DNA of 64,000 nucleotides from an uncultured Sterolibacterium sp. (GTDB taxonomy: Bacteria; Pseudomonadota; Gammaproteobacteria; Burkholderiales; Rhodocyclaceae), in contig CAIVDC010000046.1 of NCBI GenBank assembly GCA_903904605.1, forward strand, positions 1 through 64,000, read 5' to 3'. Position 1 is the first letter of the stretch. Each line of letters starts with the position of its first letter. Under the pieces are notes generated by a model. That model was not told the DNA's origin and searched no databases. It saw nothing but the letters and a program-made list of their open reading frames with translations. Positions 33,175-42,622 of this stretch are shown piece after piece. The position numbers were made by a program, and so were the translations under genes.

Positions 33175-36171
33175 ATGCGCCTTGTTGCTCCCCTGATCCG
33201 CCTGTCGGTTCTGCTGCTGGTCGCAGTAATCTGCGTCCCGGGACGGGCTGCACCGCCCGCCTCGATCCGAGTCGTCCTTGACGACAGCTACCCGCCGTAT
33301 ATATTTCGCGATTCCAGCGGCAAGGTCCAGGGCATCCTGAAAGACCTGTGGAGCCTGTGGCAGCAACGCACCGGGATCGCGGTGGATTTCCAGCCCATGG
33401 ACTGGGCCAAGGCTCGCGCGGTGATGGAAAGCGGCCATGCGGACGTGATCGACACGATCTTCGAGACGGCAGAGAGAAGGGCGACCTACGACTTTTCGGC
33501 ACCCTACGCGACCATCGAGGTGCCGATTTTCTTCCAGCGCAATATTGGCGGCATCACCGATGCAGCCTCGCTGAAGGGCTTCACGATCGGCGTCAAGGAC
33601 GGGGATGCCTGCATTGACTACCTCAGGTCAAAAGGCATCAACGAACTCAGGCGCTACCCGAGCTACGAGGCCGAGGTCAAGGCGGCGGTCAGACAGGAAA
33701 TCCGCATCCTCTGCATCGACAAGCCGCCCGCCTATTACTACTTCAACCGGGAGGGAGCGGCCGATGATTTCCGCCATTCGCCCCCGCTCTACGTGGGTCA
33801 GTTTCATTGGGCGGTGGCCAAGGGGAGAAGCGACCTCAAGAAGCTGGTCGAGGACGGCTTTTCGCGCATCACCCCGGACGAAAAGGCCGCCATCGAGACG
33901 CGCTGGCTGGGCGAAAGCCTGGGCGGCGCTCTCTGGCCGGGAGTCACCCGCTACGGCGGCTATGCCTTGTCCGCGGTGGCCCTGCTGCTGGCGACCCTGT
34001 TCGCCTGGAACCGGGCCCTGCGCGGGCGGGTGATCGCCCGTACACACGAGTTGTCGGTAAGCGTGCATTCCCTGAGGGAATCCGAGATCCGGTTCCACAA
34101 TCTGTTCGAGCAGGCCAACGATGCCATCTTCATCATGCGGGGGGCGACGGTTCTGGAGTGCAATCGCCGCGCCGAAATCATGTACGGCCTCAGCCGCGCC
34201 GACATCGTCGGCGCCTCGCTGATGTCGGCCTCGCCGCAACTGCAGCCCGACGGCCGCGCATCGGAGGAACTCCTGCTCAAGATGGTGGCAGAGGCAGAGG
34301 CTGGGCATGCGGTGGTCTTCGAGTGGCGCAATCTGCGGCCGGACGGTTCGCCGCTCGATGTGGAAGTCAGCCTCAGTCGTGTCGATTTCGGCGGGGAAGC
34401 CTGTTTGCAGGCCATCGTCCGCGACATCACCGAACGCAAGCAGGCGGAACAGGCGAAGCGCTCCAGTGAAGACCAGTTGCGGGCCTTCTATGAACTGGAC
34501 CTGGTCGGCTTGGCCATTACCTCGCCCGAAAAAGGCTGGCTTCGAATCAACGGTTGCCTGTGCAAGATGCTGGGGTATTCCGAGTCCGAGCTGCGAAATA
34601 TGACCTGGGCGCAAATAACCCATCCGGACGACCTGGCCGCCGACAGCGCGCAATTCACTCGCTTGCTGGCCAATGAAATCGACGGCTATAGCCTGGAAAA
34701 GCGCTTTATCAGCGCTACCGGCGCAATTGTCCCGACCAGGCTGGTCGTTCGCTGCGTTCGCAAGACCGATGGCAGCGTCGATTTCGTCACCGCGATGGTC
34801 GAGGACATCACCGAGCGCAAGACCGCGGAGGACAAGATCCAGCGCCTGGCCTTCACCGACCCCCTGACCGCGCTGCCCAACCGTCGCCTGTTGCACGACC
34901 GGCTGGGTCAGGCGCTGGCGGCCAGCGCCCGCAACGACCGCCTGGGCGCGCTGATGTTCCTCGACCTCGACAACTTCAAGACGCTCAACGACACGCAGGG
35001 TCATGAAACCGGCGACATGCTCCTGCAGCAAGTGGCACAACGCCTGTCTACCTGCGTCCGGGGCGGGGATACCCTGGCCCGCTTCGGCGGCGACGAATTT
35101 GTCGTGATGCTCGAAGACCTCAGCGAAAACGCCGAAGAAGCCGCCAGGCAAACCGAAGCCGTCGGCGAGAAGATTCTCGCGACGCTCGATCAACCCTACC
35201 TGATAGGCCGGCACGCGAGCCACAGCACCGCGAGCATAGGGGCCACGCTGTTCAAAGGCCACCGGAACTCCATCGAAGAACTGTTGCGGCAGGCCGATCT
35301 GGCCATGTACCAGGCGAAGACGGCCGGCCGCAACACGCTGCGCTTCTTCGACCCGCAAATGCAGGCCATCGTGACCAACCGGGCGGCCCTGGAAGTCGAT
35401 CTTCGTGAGGCCGTGCGACAACAGCAGTTCGTGCTGTTCTACCAAGCGCAGCTTAGCGCAGGGCGGCTGACCGGCGCCGAAGCGTTGATACGCTGGAATC
35501 ACCCGGTGCACGGCCTGATTGCCCCGGCCGTATTCATTCCGCTCGCCGAGGAGACCGGACTGATCCTGCCGCTGGGCAACTGGGTCCTGGAAACCGCATG
35601 CGCCCAACTGGCGAAATGGGCCGGCCATCCGAGCATGGCCCATCTCACCCTGGCAGTGAATGTCAGCGCCAAGCAGTTGCACAAGGACGACTTTGTCGAG
35701 CAGGTGATGGCGGTGCTCGACGACACGGGTGCCAATCCGCACAGGCTCAAGCTGGAACTGACCGAGAGCCTGCTGGTATCCAATGTGGAAAGCACCATCA
35801 CCAAGATGGCTGCGCTGAAGGCCCAGGGTGTGGGGTTCTCCCTGGACGACTTTGGCACCGGCTATTCGTCGCTTTCATACCTGAAGCGCCTGCCTCTGGA
35901 ACAGTTGAAGATCGACATGGGCTTCGTCCGGGACATACTGACTGATCCCAACGATGCCGCCATCGCCCGGATGGTCATCGTCCTGGCAGAGAGTTCGGGG
36001 CTGAGCACCATCGCAGAAGGCGTGGAAAGCGAGGCACAGCGGGACTTTCTTGCGAGCCTGGGCTGCGATGCCTATCAAGGCCATTTCTTCAGCCGGCCGA
36101 TTCCTTTGGAGAGCTTCGAGGAGTTTGCCCAGAAAGTCGGACCGGTCCTCCTGCCCGGAGTATCCGAATGA
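33175..36171 (+). CDS. Periplasmic binding domain-PAS-PAS-GGDEF-EAL signalling protein
   Basis: This 998-residue membrane protein starts at ATG 33175 after AAGGA. A signal peptide (about 1-24) leads to a periplasmic amino-acid-type substrate-binding domain (about 28-250; SIRVVLDDSYPPYIF, GKVQGILKDLW). A TM helix lies near 262-282, followed by two PAS domains (about 300-425 and 430-550), GGDEF (motif near 638, with RGGD inhibitory site) and EAL ([30 protein letters not shown]). Binding of a small polar solute outside should therefore tune c-di-GMP inside. It is transcribed after the chemoreceptor gene but 183 bp away. Confidence 0.92.
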   Translation: MRLVAPLIRLSVLLLVAVICVPGRAAPPASIRVVLDDSYPPYIFRDSSGKVQGILKDLWSLWQQRTGIAVDFQPMDWAKARAVMESGHADVIDTIFETAERRATYDFSAPYATIEVPIFFQRNIGGITDAASLKGFTIGVKDGDACIDYLRSKGINELRRYPSYEAEVKAAVRQEIRILCIDKPPAYYYFNREGAADDFRHSPPLYVGQFHWAVAKGRSDLKKLVEDGFSRITPDEKAAIETRWLGESLGGALWPGVTRYGGYALSAVALLLATLFAWNRALRGRVIARTHELSVSVHSLRESEIRFHNLFEQANDAIFIMRGATVLECNRRAEIMYGLSRADIVGASLMSASPQLQPDGRASEELLLKMVAEAEAGHAVVFEWRNLRPDGSPLDVEVSLSRVDFGGEACLQAIVRDITERKQAEQAKRSSEDQLRAFYELDLVGLAITSPEKGWLRINGCLCKMLGYSESELRNMTWAQITHPDDLAADSAQFTRLLANEIDGYSLEKRFISATGAIVPTRLVVRCVRKTDGSVDFVTAMVEDITERKTAEDKIQRLAFTDPLTALPNRRLLHDRLGQALAASARNDRLGALMFLDLDNFKTLNDTQGHETGDMLLQQVAQRLSTCVRGGDTLARFGGDEFVVMLEDLSENAEEAARQTEAVGEKILATLDQPYLIGRHASHSTASIGATLFKGHRNSIEELLRQADLAMYQAKTAGRNTLRFFDPQMQAIVTNRAALEVDLREAVRQQQFVLFYQAQLSAGRLTGAEALIRWNHPVHGLIAPAVFIPLAEETGLILPLGNWVLETACAQLAKWAGHPSMAHLTLAVNVSAKQLHKDDFVEQVMAVLDDTGANPHRLKLELTESLLVSNVESTITKMAALKAQGVGFSLDDFGTGYSSLSYLKRLPLEQLKIDMGFVRDILTDPNDAAIARMVIVLAESSGLSTIAEGVESEAQRDFLASLGCDAYQGHFFSRPIPLESFEEFAQKVGPVLLPGVSE

Positions 36172-36252
36172 ACGGGGAGGAGAGCCGGAACGCAATCGAT
36201 CATGCGCTCCGGATAATCGGAATGTTCAACCGAATCCAGAAAGGAAACGATC

Positions 36253-36723
36253 ATGTACCGGAAAATTCTTTCTTCCGTCGATGGCAGCCCGGCATCGGAC
36301 CGCGGGGTGATCGAGGCCATCCGTCTCGCCAAGGACCAGAACGCCGAACTGAGATTGCTTCATGTGGTTGATGCTCACCTCGTCACGATGGACATGTACG
36401 GCTCCGTGAATCTGGGCGAGGTACTCGATATTCTGCGCCAGGCCGGCGAGAAGATCCTCGAAGCGGCAAGAGGCCTGGCGGCCAGGGAAGGCATCGCTGC
36501 CGAAACCCTGATCGTCGATTCCATGATGGGGCGCATCGGCGAGGAGGTCGTGCGACAAGCCAGAGCATGGCCTGCCGATTTGATCGTCATGGGCACCCAT
36601 GGGCGCAGGGGAGTCAGCCACCTGTTCATGGGTAGCGATGCCGAGACCGTCATTCGCCTGAGCCCGGTTCCCATCCTGCTGGTGAGACATGAGCACGGAG
36701 AATCCGGGGCTGGAAGCTACTGA
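36253..36723 (+). CDS. Universal stress protein (UspA family)
   Basis: This 156-residue protein shows the Usp fold: start MYRKILSSVDGSPASDRGV and the ATP-binding signature GTHGRRGVSHLFMGSDAE followed by PVPILLVRH. The full G-2x-G-9x-G pattern suggests an ATP-binding UspA/UspFG type. It follows the c-di-GMP gene by 81 bp with its own AAAGGAAA ribosome site and ends seven bases inside the convergent transporter gene. Usp proteins aid survival in starvation or low oxygen; the specific trigger is not visible. Confidence 0.92.
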   Translation: MYRKILSSVDGSPASDRGVIEAIRLAKDQNAELRLLHVVDAHLVTMDMYGSVNLGEVLDILRQAGEKILEAARGLAAREGIAAETLIVDSMMGRIGEEVVRQARAWPADLIVMGTHGRRGVSHLFMGSDAETVIRLSPVPILLVRHEHGESGAGSY

Positions 36724-37943
36724 TAGCGCAAGGCGTCGATCGGCCTCATGTTCGCAGCCTTCCTTGCCGGGTAGTAGCCGAAGAAGACCCCGACGCCCGT
36801 AGCGACCGCGAAAGCCATCAGGATGGCGCTGAGGGTGATGACCACCGCCATGTCCGTCGCCTTGCCGACCAGCAGGGCGCCACCGACGCCGAGCAGCACG
36901 CCGATCAGGCAGCCGATCACCGAGATGATGATGGCTTCGAGCAGGAACTGCAGCAGGATGTCCCGGCCGCGCGCGCCGATGGCCATGCGGATGCCGATCT
37001 CGCGCGTCCTCTCGGTCACCGAGACCAGCCTGATGTTCATGATGCCGATGCCCCCGACCAGAAGCGACACCGAGGCGATGGCGCCGAGCATCAAGGACAT
37101 CACCTTGGCCGTCTCCGCCGCCGTGTTGGCCAGCGCGGTCAGGTTGCGGATGGAGAAATCGTCGTCTGTGCCCTGGCGGATGCGGTGGCGCTGGCGCAGC
37201 AGTTCGGTCATGGACTTTTCCACCGAAGGCATGGACTCGGCGGATTCCGCCTGCACCATCATGAACCGGACCGTGCCCGGGAACTGGCTGCCGAACAGCT
37301 TGCGCTGGGCCGTGGTGACCGGGATCGCGACGGTGTCGTCCTGGTCGCGGCCATCGAGGCTCTGGCCCTTGGCGGCGAGCACGCCGAGCACGACATAGGG
37401 TGCGTTCTTGATGCGTATCGTCTTGCCGACCGGGTCCTCGTTGCCGAACAGGTTCTGCACCACGGTCTGGCCGAGCAGGGCGACCCGCGTCGCCGAGCGG
37501 ACGTCCGAGTCGGTGAAGGGAAAGCCCGCCGAGAGCGGCCAGTCGCGCACGGCGAGATAGGCGGGCGTGCTGCCCATGACCTGGGTGCTCCAGTTGTTCG
37601 GGCCATAGACGAGCTGGGCGGTGCCCGGGGAGGTGGGCGCGACGGCGGCCACCGAGGGCAGGTCCTGGATCGCCTGGGCGTCGGCCAGGGTCAGGGTCGG
37701 CGTGGCGCCGCCGCCCATGCGCACGCCGCCCGAAGTCACCGAGCCGGAGAGGATGATGAACAGGTTGCTGCCCATGGAAGCGATGGAGGCCTCGACCTGC
37801 TGCTGCGCGCCCTGACCCACCGCCAGCATCAGGATCACCGCACCGACGCCGATGACCATGCCGAGCATGGTCAGGAAGGTGCGCAGGCGGTTGGCACCCA
37901 TGGCCACCCAGGCTTCGCCGAGCATTGCCGAGATCATCGGCAT
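36717..37943 (-). CDS. MacB-type ABC transporter permease (FtsX domain)
   Basis: This 408-residue permease has a first TM helix (about 20-45; MLGMVIGVGAVILMLAVGQG), a large periplasmic MacB core (about 50-270), and three C-terminal TM helices with an FtsX domain (GGIGIMNIRLVSVTERTREIG). In this operon the MacB function is split between this protein and a separate ATPase at 38014, as in YknYZ-type systems. With the MacA-like adaptor and TolC-like channel upstream it should form a tripartite pump that moves substrates from the periplasm outward (macrolides, peptides or lipids in other species). Confidence 0.9.
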   Translation of the reverse strand: MPMISAMLGEAWVAMGANRLRTFLTMLGMVIGVGAVILMLAVGQGAQQQVEASIASMGSNLFIILSGSVTSGGVRMGGGATPTLTLADAQAIQDLPSVAAVAPTSPGTAQLVYGPNNWSTQVMGSTPAYLAVRDWPLSAGFPFTDSDVRSATRVALLGQTVVQNLFGNEDPVGKTIRIKNAPYVVLGVLAAKGQSLDGRDQDDTVAIPVTTAQRKLFGSQFPGTVRFMMVQAESAESMPSVEKSMTELLRQRHRIRQGTDDDFSIRNLTALANTAAETAKVMSLMLGAIASVSLLVGGIGIMNIRLVSVTERTREIGIRMAIGARGRDILLQFLLEAIIISVIGCLIGVLLGVGGALLVGKATDMAVVITLSAILMAFAVATGVGVFFGYYPARKAANMRPIDALRYQ

Positions 37944-37977
37944 GAAGGCCGCGCAGCGCGCGGCTGAACCGTCGTCA

Positions 37978-37998
37978 CCCCCTTCCGGGGGAAGGGGG
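37978..37998. repeat. GC-rich inverted repeat between ABC permease and ATPase genes
   Basis: CCCCCTTCC pairs with GGAAGGGGG around three bases, followed by another G-rich run. It may form a hairpin that tunes expression of the permease, which is translated after it on the minus strand. Confidence 0.45.
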
Positions 37999-38013
37999 TT
38001 GGGGGGTAGGTTG

Positions 38014-38769
38014 TCATGGGGTCATGGGGGCCGATGGCGCTTGCGCCATCGGCCCGTCGCCTCTTCGGGTGATCCCGCCTTCCAGGCTCCCATCGTAAAC
38101 AATCTTCCCGTCGGCCAGGCGCACCAGCCGGCTTGCGCAGGCGGCGATGTCAGGCTCGTGGGTGATGAGGACGATGGTGATGCCCTCATGCTCGTTGAGT
38201 TCGGAGAACAGCGCCATGATTTCCAGGCTGGTGCGGGTGTCGAGATTGCCGGTCGGTTCGTCGGCGAGCAGCAGCTTGGGCCTGTTCACGAGGGCCCGGG
38301 CGATGGCTACGCGCTGCTGCTGGCCGCCGGAAATCTGGTTGGGGTGATAGCTGCGATGGGCGGCAAGACCGACCTTTTCCAGCATCTCGTCGGCACGGGC
38401 CAAGCGCTCGGCGCGACCGATGCCGCGATAAATCAGGGGCAGGGCGACGTTGTCCTGGAGACTGGCGCGAGCCAGCAGGTTGAAGCCCTGGAAGACGAAG
38501 CCGATCACCTCATTTCTCAGGCGGGCCAGTTCGTCCGAACTCTGTGCGCCCACATCGCGGCCGTTCAACGCATAGCTGCCGCTGGTGGGCACGTCGAGGC
38601 AGCCGAGGATGTTCATGAAGGTGGACTTGCCCGATCCCGAAGGCCCCATGATGGCGACGAACTCGCCCGGCGCCACCGTGAACTCGAGGTCCTTCAGCAC
38701 CGGCACGGCTCCGGCGTCGGTCAGGTATTCCTTGTAGAGATGCTCTATGCGGATGACGGGCGGGGCCAT
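38014..38769 (-). CDS. MacB-type ABC transporter ATPase
   Basis: This 251-residue ATPase has Walker A GPSGSGKST, Q-loop VFQGFNLL, signature ISGGQQQRVAIARAL, Walker B LLLADEPTGNLD and H-loop ITHEPDIA. It belongs to the MacB/LolD/FtsE subgroup. Its ATG overlaps the stop of the adaptor gene (TGATG). It powers the permease at 36717. Its C-terminal tail (after about 225) is longer than usual and low in complexity. Confidence 0.92.
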   Translation of the reverse strand: MAPPVIRIEHLYKEYLTDAGAVPVLKDLEFTVAPGEFVAIMGPSGSGKSTFMNILGCLDVPTSGSYALNGRDVGAQSSDELARLRNEVIGFVFQGFNLLARASLQDNVALPLIYRGIGRAERLARADEMLEKVGLAAHRSYHPNQISGGQQQRVAIARALVNRPKLLLADEPTGNLDTRTSLEIMALFSELNEHEGITIVLITHEPDIAACASRLVRLADGKIVYDGSLEGGITRRGDGPMAQAPSAPMTP

Positions 38770-39920
38770 CAGAACAGCCTCATGGCGGGGGCGGAAGGCC
38801 CCTTGGCCGGCGGCTGCCGGTCCTCGACGATCACCTCGTCGCCGGCCTTGAGGGTGCCAGCCGTCACTTCGGTGTTGCGGCTGTCGGTGATGCCCGCCGT
38901 AATCCGCACGGCCTTGGGCTGACCCTTGTCCAGGACATAGACCGTGCCGCCGCCCGCGCCCGTCTCCGGCGGCTTGCCCTGGCGCGGCGCGGCCTCGGCG
39001 GGGCGAAAGCGCAGCGCGGCATTGGCCACCAGGAGCGCGTCCTTGCGCGTCGCCACGGTGATGTTCACATAGGCGGTCATGCCCGGCATCAGGATCAGCT
39101 CGGGGTTGTCGACGGCGACCACCACGTCGTAGGTGACCACGTTCTGCACCGTGGTCGGATTGAGCCTGACCTGGCGCACCAGGCCGTTGAAGCTGCGATC
39201 TGGAAAGGCATCGACGCGGAACGTCACCGGCTGGCCCACCTTGAGGTTGCCGACATCGGCCTCGGCGTAGCTGGAGTCGATCTGCATCTTGGCCAGATCC
39301 TGGGCGATGGTGAACAGCGTCGGCGTCTGGAAGCTCGCCGCCACCGTCTGGCCGATATCCACCTGACGCGAGACCACGACGCCGGAGACCGGCGAGCGGA
39401 TCACCGAGTAGCCCAGGTTGATGCGGTCGCGGTCGAGCTGGGCGCTGGCCTGCGCCGCCTGGGCACGAGCCGCCTCGACGGCCTGGACGGCGCTGTCGAG
39501 ATCCTGGCGGGCAATGTATTCCTGGGCGAACAGCGCCCGGCTGCGCGCGACGTTGGCTTCCGCCAGCTTCACCTGGGACTGGGCACTGGCCAGGGCCGCC
39601 TCGCTCAGCCTGACCTGCGCCTGGAACAGCGCCGGATCGAGTTCGAGCAGGATCTGGCCGGCCTGAACCTTGGCATTGAAATCCGCATACCATTTTTTCA
39701 CCGTGCCGGAGACCTGGGTGCCGACATTGACCAGCACCACGGGATTGAGCGTGCCGTTGGCGGAAGCCGTCTGGGTCAGGTCGCCCTGCGCCACCTTTAC
39801 CGTGCGGTAACGTGCTTCGGCGTCGGGCGCGCGCAGCGTGGTCCACAGGAAATAGCCGCCCGTCGCCAGGGCGAGCAGCAGGGCCGCGGCGAGGACGGTC
39901 TTTAGCGAACGAAATCTCAT
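38769..39920 (-). CDS. MacA-like periplasmic adaptor (membrane fusion protein)
   Basis: This 383-residue protein has an N-terminal membrane anchor (about 8-26), a barrel-hairpin-lipoyl arrangement (about 40-230) with a long coiled-coil hairpin (about 90-165), and a C-terminal membrane-proximal domain. The phrase GTLNPVVLVNVGTQVSGTV and the lipoyl-like IRSPVSGVVVSRQVDIGQTV are typical. It should bridge the MacB-type pump in the inner membrane and the TolC-type channel whose gene lies nine bases upstream. Confidence 0.92.
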   Translation of the reverse strand: MRFRSLKTVLAAALLLALATGGYFLWTTLRAPDAEARYRTVKVAQGDLTQTASANGTLNPVVLVNVGTQVSGTVKKWYADFNAKVQAGQILLELDPALFQAQVRLSEAALASAQSQVKLAEANVARSRALFAQEYIARQDLDSAVQAVEAARAQAAQASAQLDRDRINLGYSVIRSPVSGVVVSRQVDIGQTVAASFQTPTLFTIAQDLAKMQIDSSYAEADVGNLKVGQPVTFRVDAFPDRSFNGLVRQVRLNPTTVQNVVTYDVVVAVDNPELILMPGMTAYVNITVATRKDALLVANAALRFRPAEAAPRQGKPPETGAGGGTVYVLDKGQPKAVRITAGITDSRNTEVTAGTLKAGDEVIVEDRQPPAKGPSAPAMRLF

Positions 39921-39929
39921 GGCGTCACC

Positions 39930-41357
39930 TTACTTGCCTGCCGCATCGAGCGCGGAAAAATCGAGTTGTCCCATCGCCTGAGCCAGTGTGACCCGGGCCA
40001 GACGCCAGTTGTAGATCTCCTGGATGTTCTGCTGTCGGGCGCTGGCCAGCGCGCTCTGGGCGGTCAGCAGATCGAGGATGCTGCCGGCACCGGCGCGGTA
40101 TCGTCCCCGCGCCACTTTCTCGGAGGCGGTCGCGCTGGCCAGGAGGTCGGCCGCCGCCCTGACCGCCTCGTTTTCGGTGAGCAGCGCGTTGTAGGCGCGC
40201 CAGACGTCGAGCGCGACCTGCAGGGCGAGCTGGTCCCGCTGCGCTTTCTTGGCTTCGACCTGGGCTTCGGCGGCGCGTATCTGGTAGGTGCTGTTGAAGC
40301 CGGTGAAGATCGGAATGTTGATGGCGATGCCCACGGCACTGCTGCGCGAGGAGTCGAACTGGGCGTAGTGCGTGTCGCTGCCGTTGGCGTAGAGCGAGAG
40401 GCTGGGCATGCCGGCGGCGCGCGCCGAGTCTATGCCGGCCCTGGCCGCCAGGACCTGGGCTTCGGCGGCGGCCAGGTCGGGTCGCAGGCGCTTGGCCGTG
40501 GCGATCAGTTCGGCGACCTTGGCTTCGAAGGCGGCATCGGGGGCGCTTTCCGCGGGCGGCGCGACGGCCAGAGGACTGTCCGCCGGCAGGCCCATGGCAT
40601 TGGCCAGAGTGCCCCGGGCGCTGCTCTCGTCGCCGGCGGCGCGGATTCTGGTCAGCGCCGCCTGGGAGGCGGCAGTCTGGGCCTGGAGCCTGTCCGCCGG
40701 GGTGGCTGCGCCGACCTGATAGCGACTTGTCGCGGCCTTCAGGCTCTCCTGGCTGGCAAGCTCGGCCTCCCTGGCGGCGGCGACCTGCGCCTGCGCGGCA
40801 TACCACTGGTAATAGGCCTGGACGGTGGCGAGGAAGACGGACTGCAGCATCGCATCCTGGCTGGCATTGAGCGCGGAGAGCAGTTGCCGCGCATTCTCCA
40901 GCGCTGCCGCACGGCCGCCGAAATCATAGAGCAGATAGCTGAGGGACAGCGTCACCGAGGTCTGGCTGTAGCTGACGCTGCCGCCGCTGCCCAGGGAAGC
41001 GCCGCTGCTGCTGTTACGGCTGGGCGACAGGGACAGGCTCGCCGACGGCAGGTAGGCGGCCTCGGCGACGCCGACCTGCGCCGCCTGAAAGCGGGCATTG
41101 GCCCAGGCCTGGCGGGTCTGCGGATTGTTGCACAAGGCCCGGTCGACCACCTCGGCCAGGCTCAGCGGAGCCGCCTGTTGCCGAAACTGGCAGGGCCGGT
41201 AGCGAAGCGGACCGAGCGGCCGCTCGAGACTGGTGCCGGGCATTGCGGCCGACAGCGCTTCGGTCGCGAACGGGTCTGCCGCATTGGCCGGCGGCATCGC
41301 GACAAGCGTCGCCGCCAGGGCAAGTCCGAGGGGCATTCGCTTGGAGGAAGGTCTCAT
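39930..41357 (-). CDS. TolC-family outer-membrane efflux channel
   Basis: This 475-residue protein has a signal peptide (ends near PPANA) and two outer-membrane-efflux repeats (about 60-250 and 265-455) with the long coiled helices of TolC (QARVWANARFQAA-like and KVARGRYRAGAGS segments). It is the only channel gene in the region and sits between the two exporter sets, so both could use it. A 127-bp gap with AT-rich DNA lies upstream (41358-41484), which may contain a promoter of its own. Confidence 0.92.
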   Translation of the reverse strand: MRPSSKRMPLGLALAATLVAMPPANAADPFATEALSAAMPGTSLERPLGPLRYRPCQFRQQAAPLSLAEVVDRALCNNPQTRQAWANARFQAAQVGVAEAAYLPSASLSLSPSRNSSSGASLGSGGSVSYSQTSVTLSLSYLLYDFGGRAAALENARQLLSALNASQDAMLQSVFLATVQAYYQWYAAQAQVAAAREAELASQESLKAATSRYQVGAATPADRLQAQTAASQAALTRIRAAGDESSARGTLANAMGLPADSPLAVAPPAESAPDAAFEAKVAELIATAKRLRPDLAAAEAQVLAARAGIDSARAAGMPSLSLYANGSDTHYAQFDSSRSSAVGIAINIPIFTGFNSTYQIRAAEAQVEAKKAQRDQLALQVALDVWRAYNALLTENEAVRAAADLLASATASEKVARGRYRAGAGSILDLLTAQSALASARQQNIQEIYNWRLARVTLAQAMGQLDFSALDAAGK

Positions 41358-41484
41358 CTAAGTATCCGGCCTGATCGATTGCGACGCATCAAGGGATATA
41401 ACCTCGTCATTATAATTTGAAGATCCGTTGCAACCGGTTTCATATGTGTATTGAATTGTGTCCCGGACATTTGCGCGGCGCGAA

Positions 41485-42618
41485 TCAGTCGAGCGACTTG
41501 CGAAAACGCATGACCGATAGCGTCAGCAGAATCAAGCCGATCGTCGCCAGCGCAAGCATCTGGGGCCACAGGTAGTCGATTCCGACGCCCTTCAAGAAGG
41601 TGCCGCGGATAATGATCAGGTAATAGCGCAATGGGTCGAGCAGCGTCAGCCACTGCAGAACGTGCGGCATGCTGGAAATCGGAAAACTGAATCCGGACAG
41701 GATGAACATCGGATTCAGGACAAAGAAGTTCGACGCGAAAGCCTGTTGCTGGGTCGTGCATATCGTCGAAATCAGCAGGCCGATGGACAATGTGCCCAGC
41801 AGGAACAGGCATGTCCCGGCAAGGAGCAAGAACGGATTGCCGACAAAGGGAATCTTGAACCACAGCATGCCGACGCCGGCGACGATGGATACCTCGACCA
41901 AGCCGATGAAGAAGAACGGCAGTGTCTTGCCGATGATGAATTCAACCGGCCGGATCGGCGTGACCAGAAGTTGTTCCAGAGTCCCGACTTCACGCTCCCG
42001 CACGATCGCAAAGGCGGTGAGATTGACGATCGTGACCAACACCAGCGTGCCGATGACTCCCGGCACAAAGAACCAGCGACTGTTCAGGTTCGGGTTGTAC
42101 CAGTATCGCCGGGCCACATCGACGTGCACCAATGGCTGGCCAAGCGCGCGTCCGCTGCGCTGCGCCAGATCCAGGGCATGAGCCTGGCCGAACGAATTGG
42201 CGATCTCGCCGATATAGCCAAGCGCAATCAGCGCCGTATTGGAGTTTGTCCCGTCCACGAGAACCTGAATCGGCGCACTCTGCCCCTTCAACAGCAGTTC
42301 CGAAAAGCCGGGAGGCACCACGATGGCCACCTGGGCATTGCTGACTTCGACCGCATTTTCGATTTCCTTGCGGGTTGCCGCCACGGTCGTCACTTCAAAG
42401 CGGCTGCTGTGCACGAAGGCGGCGACCAACGCCCGACTTTCCTGGGTATGGTCCTGGTCCAGGATTGCCGTGGCAACGTTGAACACTTCGAAGGTGGCCG
42501 CGTAGCCGAAAAGCAGCATTTGCAGGATGGGGGGTATCAGCAGGCGGAAGCGCGCCGACTTGTCTCGCTTCAGTTGCAGGAACTCCTTGATCAGCAATTG
42601 GGCGATACGTCCGAACAT
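41485..42618 (-). CDS. ABC-2 type permease (YbhR/YhhJ-like), second of pair
   Basis: This 377-residue protein starts at ATG 42618. It has one N-terminal TM helix (about 22-42; LLIPPILQMLLFGYAATFEV), a large periplasmic domain (about 45-170) and five C-terminal TM helices. Near 220 it carries the ABC-2 phrase REREVGTLEQLLVTPI. It pairs with the permease at 42623, as YbhS and YbhR do. Such systems export drugs or other hydrophobic compounds; the substrate here is unknown. Confidence 0.9.
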   Translation of the reverse strand: MFGRIAQLLIKEFLQLKRDKSARFRLLIPPILQMLLFGYAATFEVFNVATAILDQDHTQESRALVAAFVHSSRFEVTTVAATRKEIENAVEVSNAQVAIVVPPGFSELLLKGQSAPIQVLVDGTNSNTALIALGYIGEIANSFGQAHALDLAQRSGRALGQPLVHVDVARRYWYNPNLNSRWFFVPGVIGTLVLVTIVNLTAFAIVREREVGTLEQLLVTPIRPVEFIIGKTLPFFFIGLVEVSIVAGVGMLWFKIPFVGNPFLLLAGTCLFLLGTLSIGLLISTICTTQQQAFASNFFVLNPMFILSGFSFPISSMPHVLQWLTLLDPLRYYLIIIRGTFLKGVGIDYLWPQMLALATIGLILLTLSVMRFRKSLD

Positions 42619-42622
42619 GTCC

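Noticed and set aside
33628-35742. A minus-strand open frame (704 codons)
   Set aside because: It is antisense to the binding-protein/GGDEF/EAL gene and shows no motif.
38014-39846. A long frame that would extend the MacB-type ATPase upstream
   Set aside because: The extension is the adaptor gene in another frame; the ATPase domain begins at ATG 38769.
41405-41420. TATAAT-like element before the TolC gene
   Set aside because: It could be a -10 box, but no -35 element at a usable distance was found.
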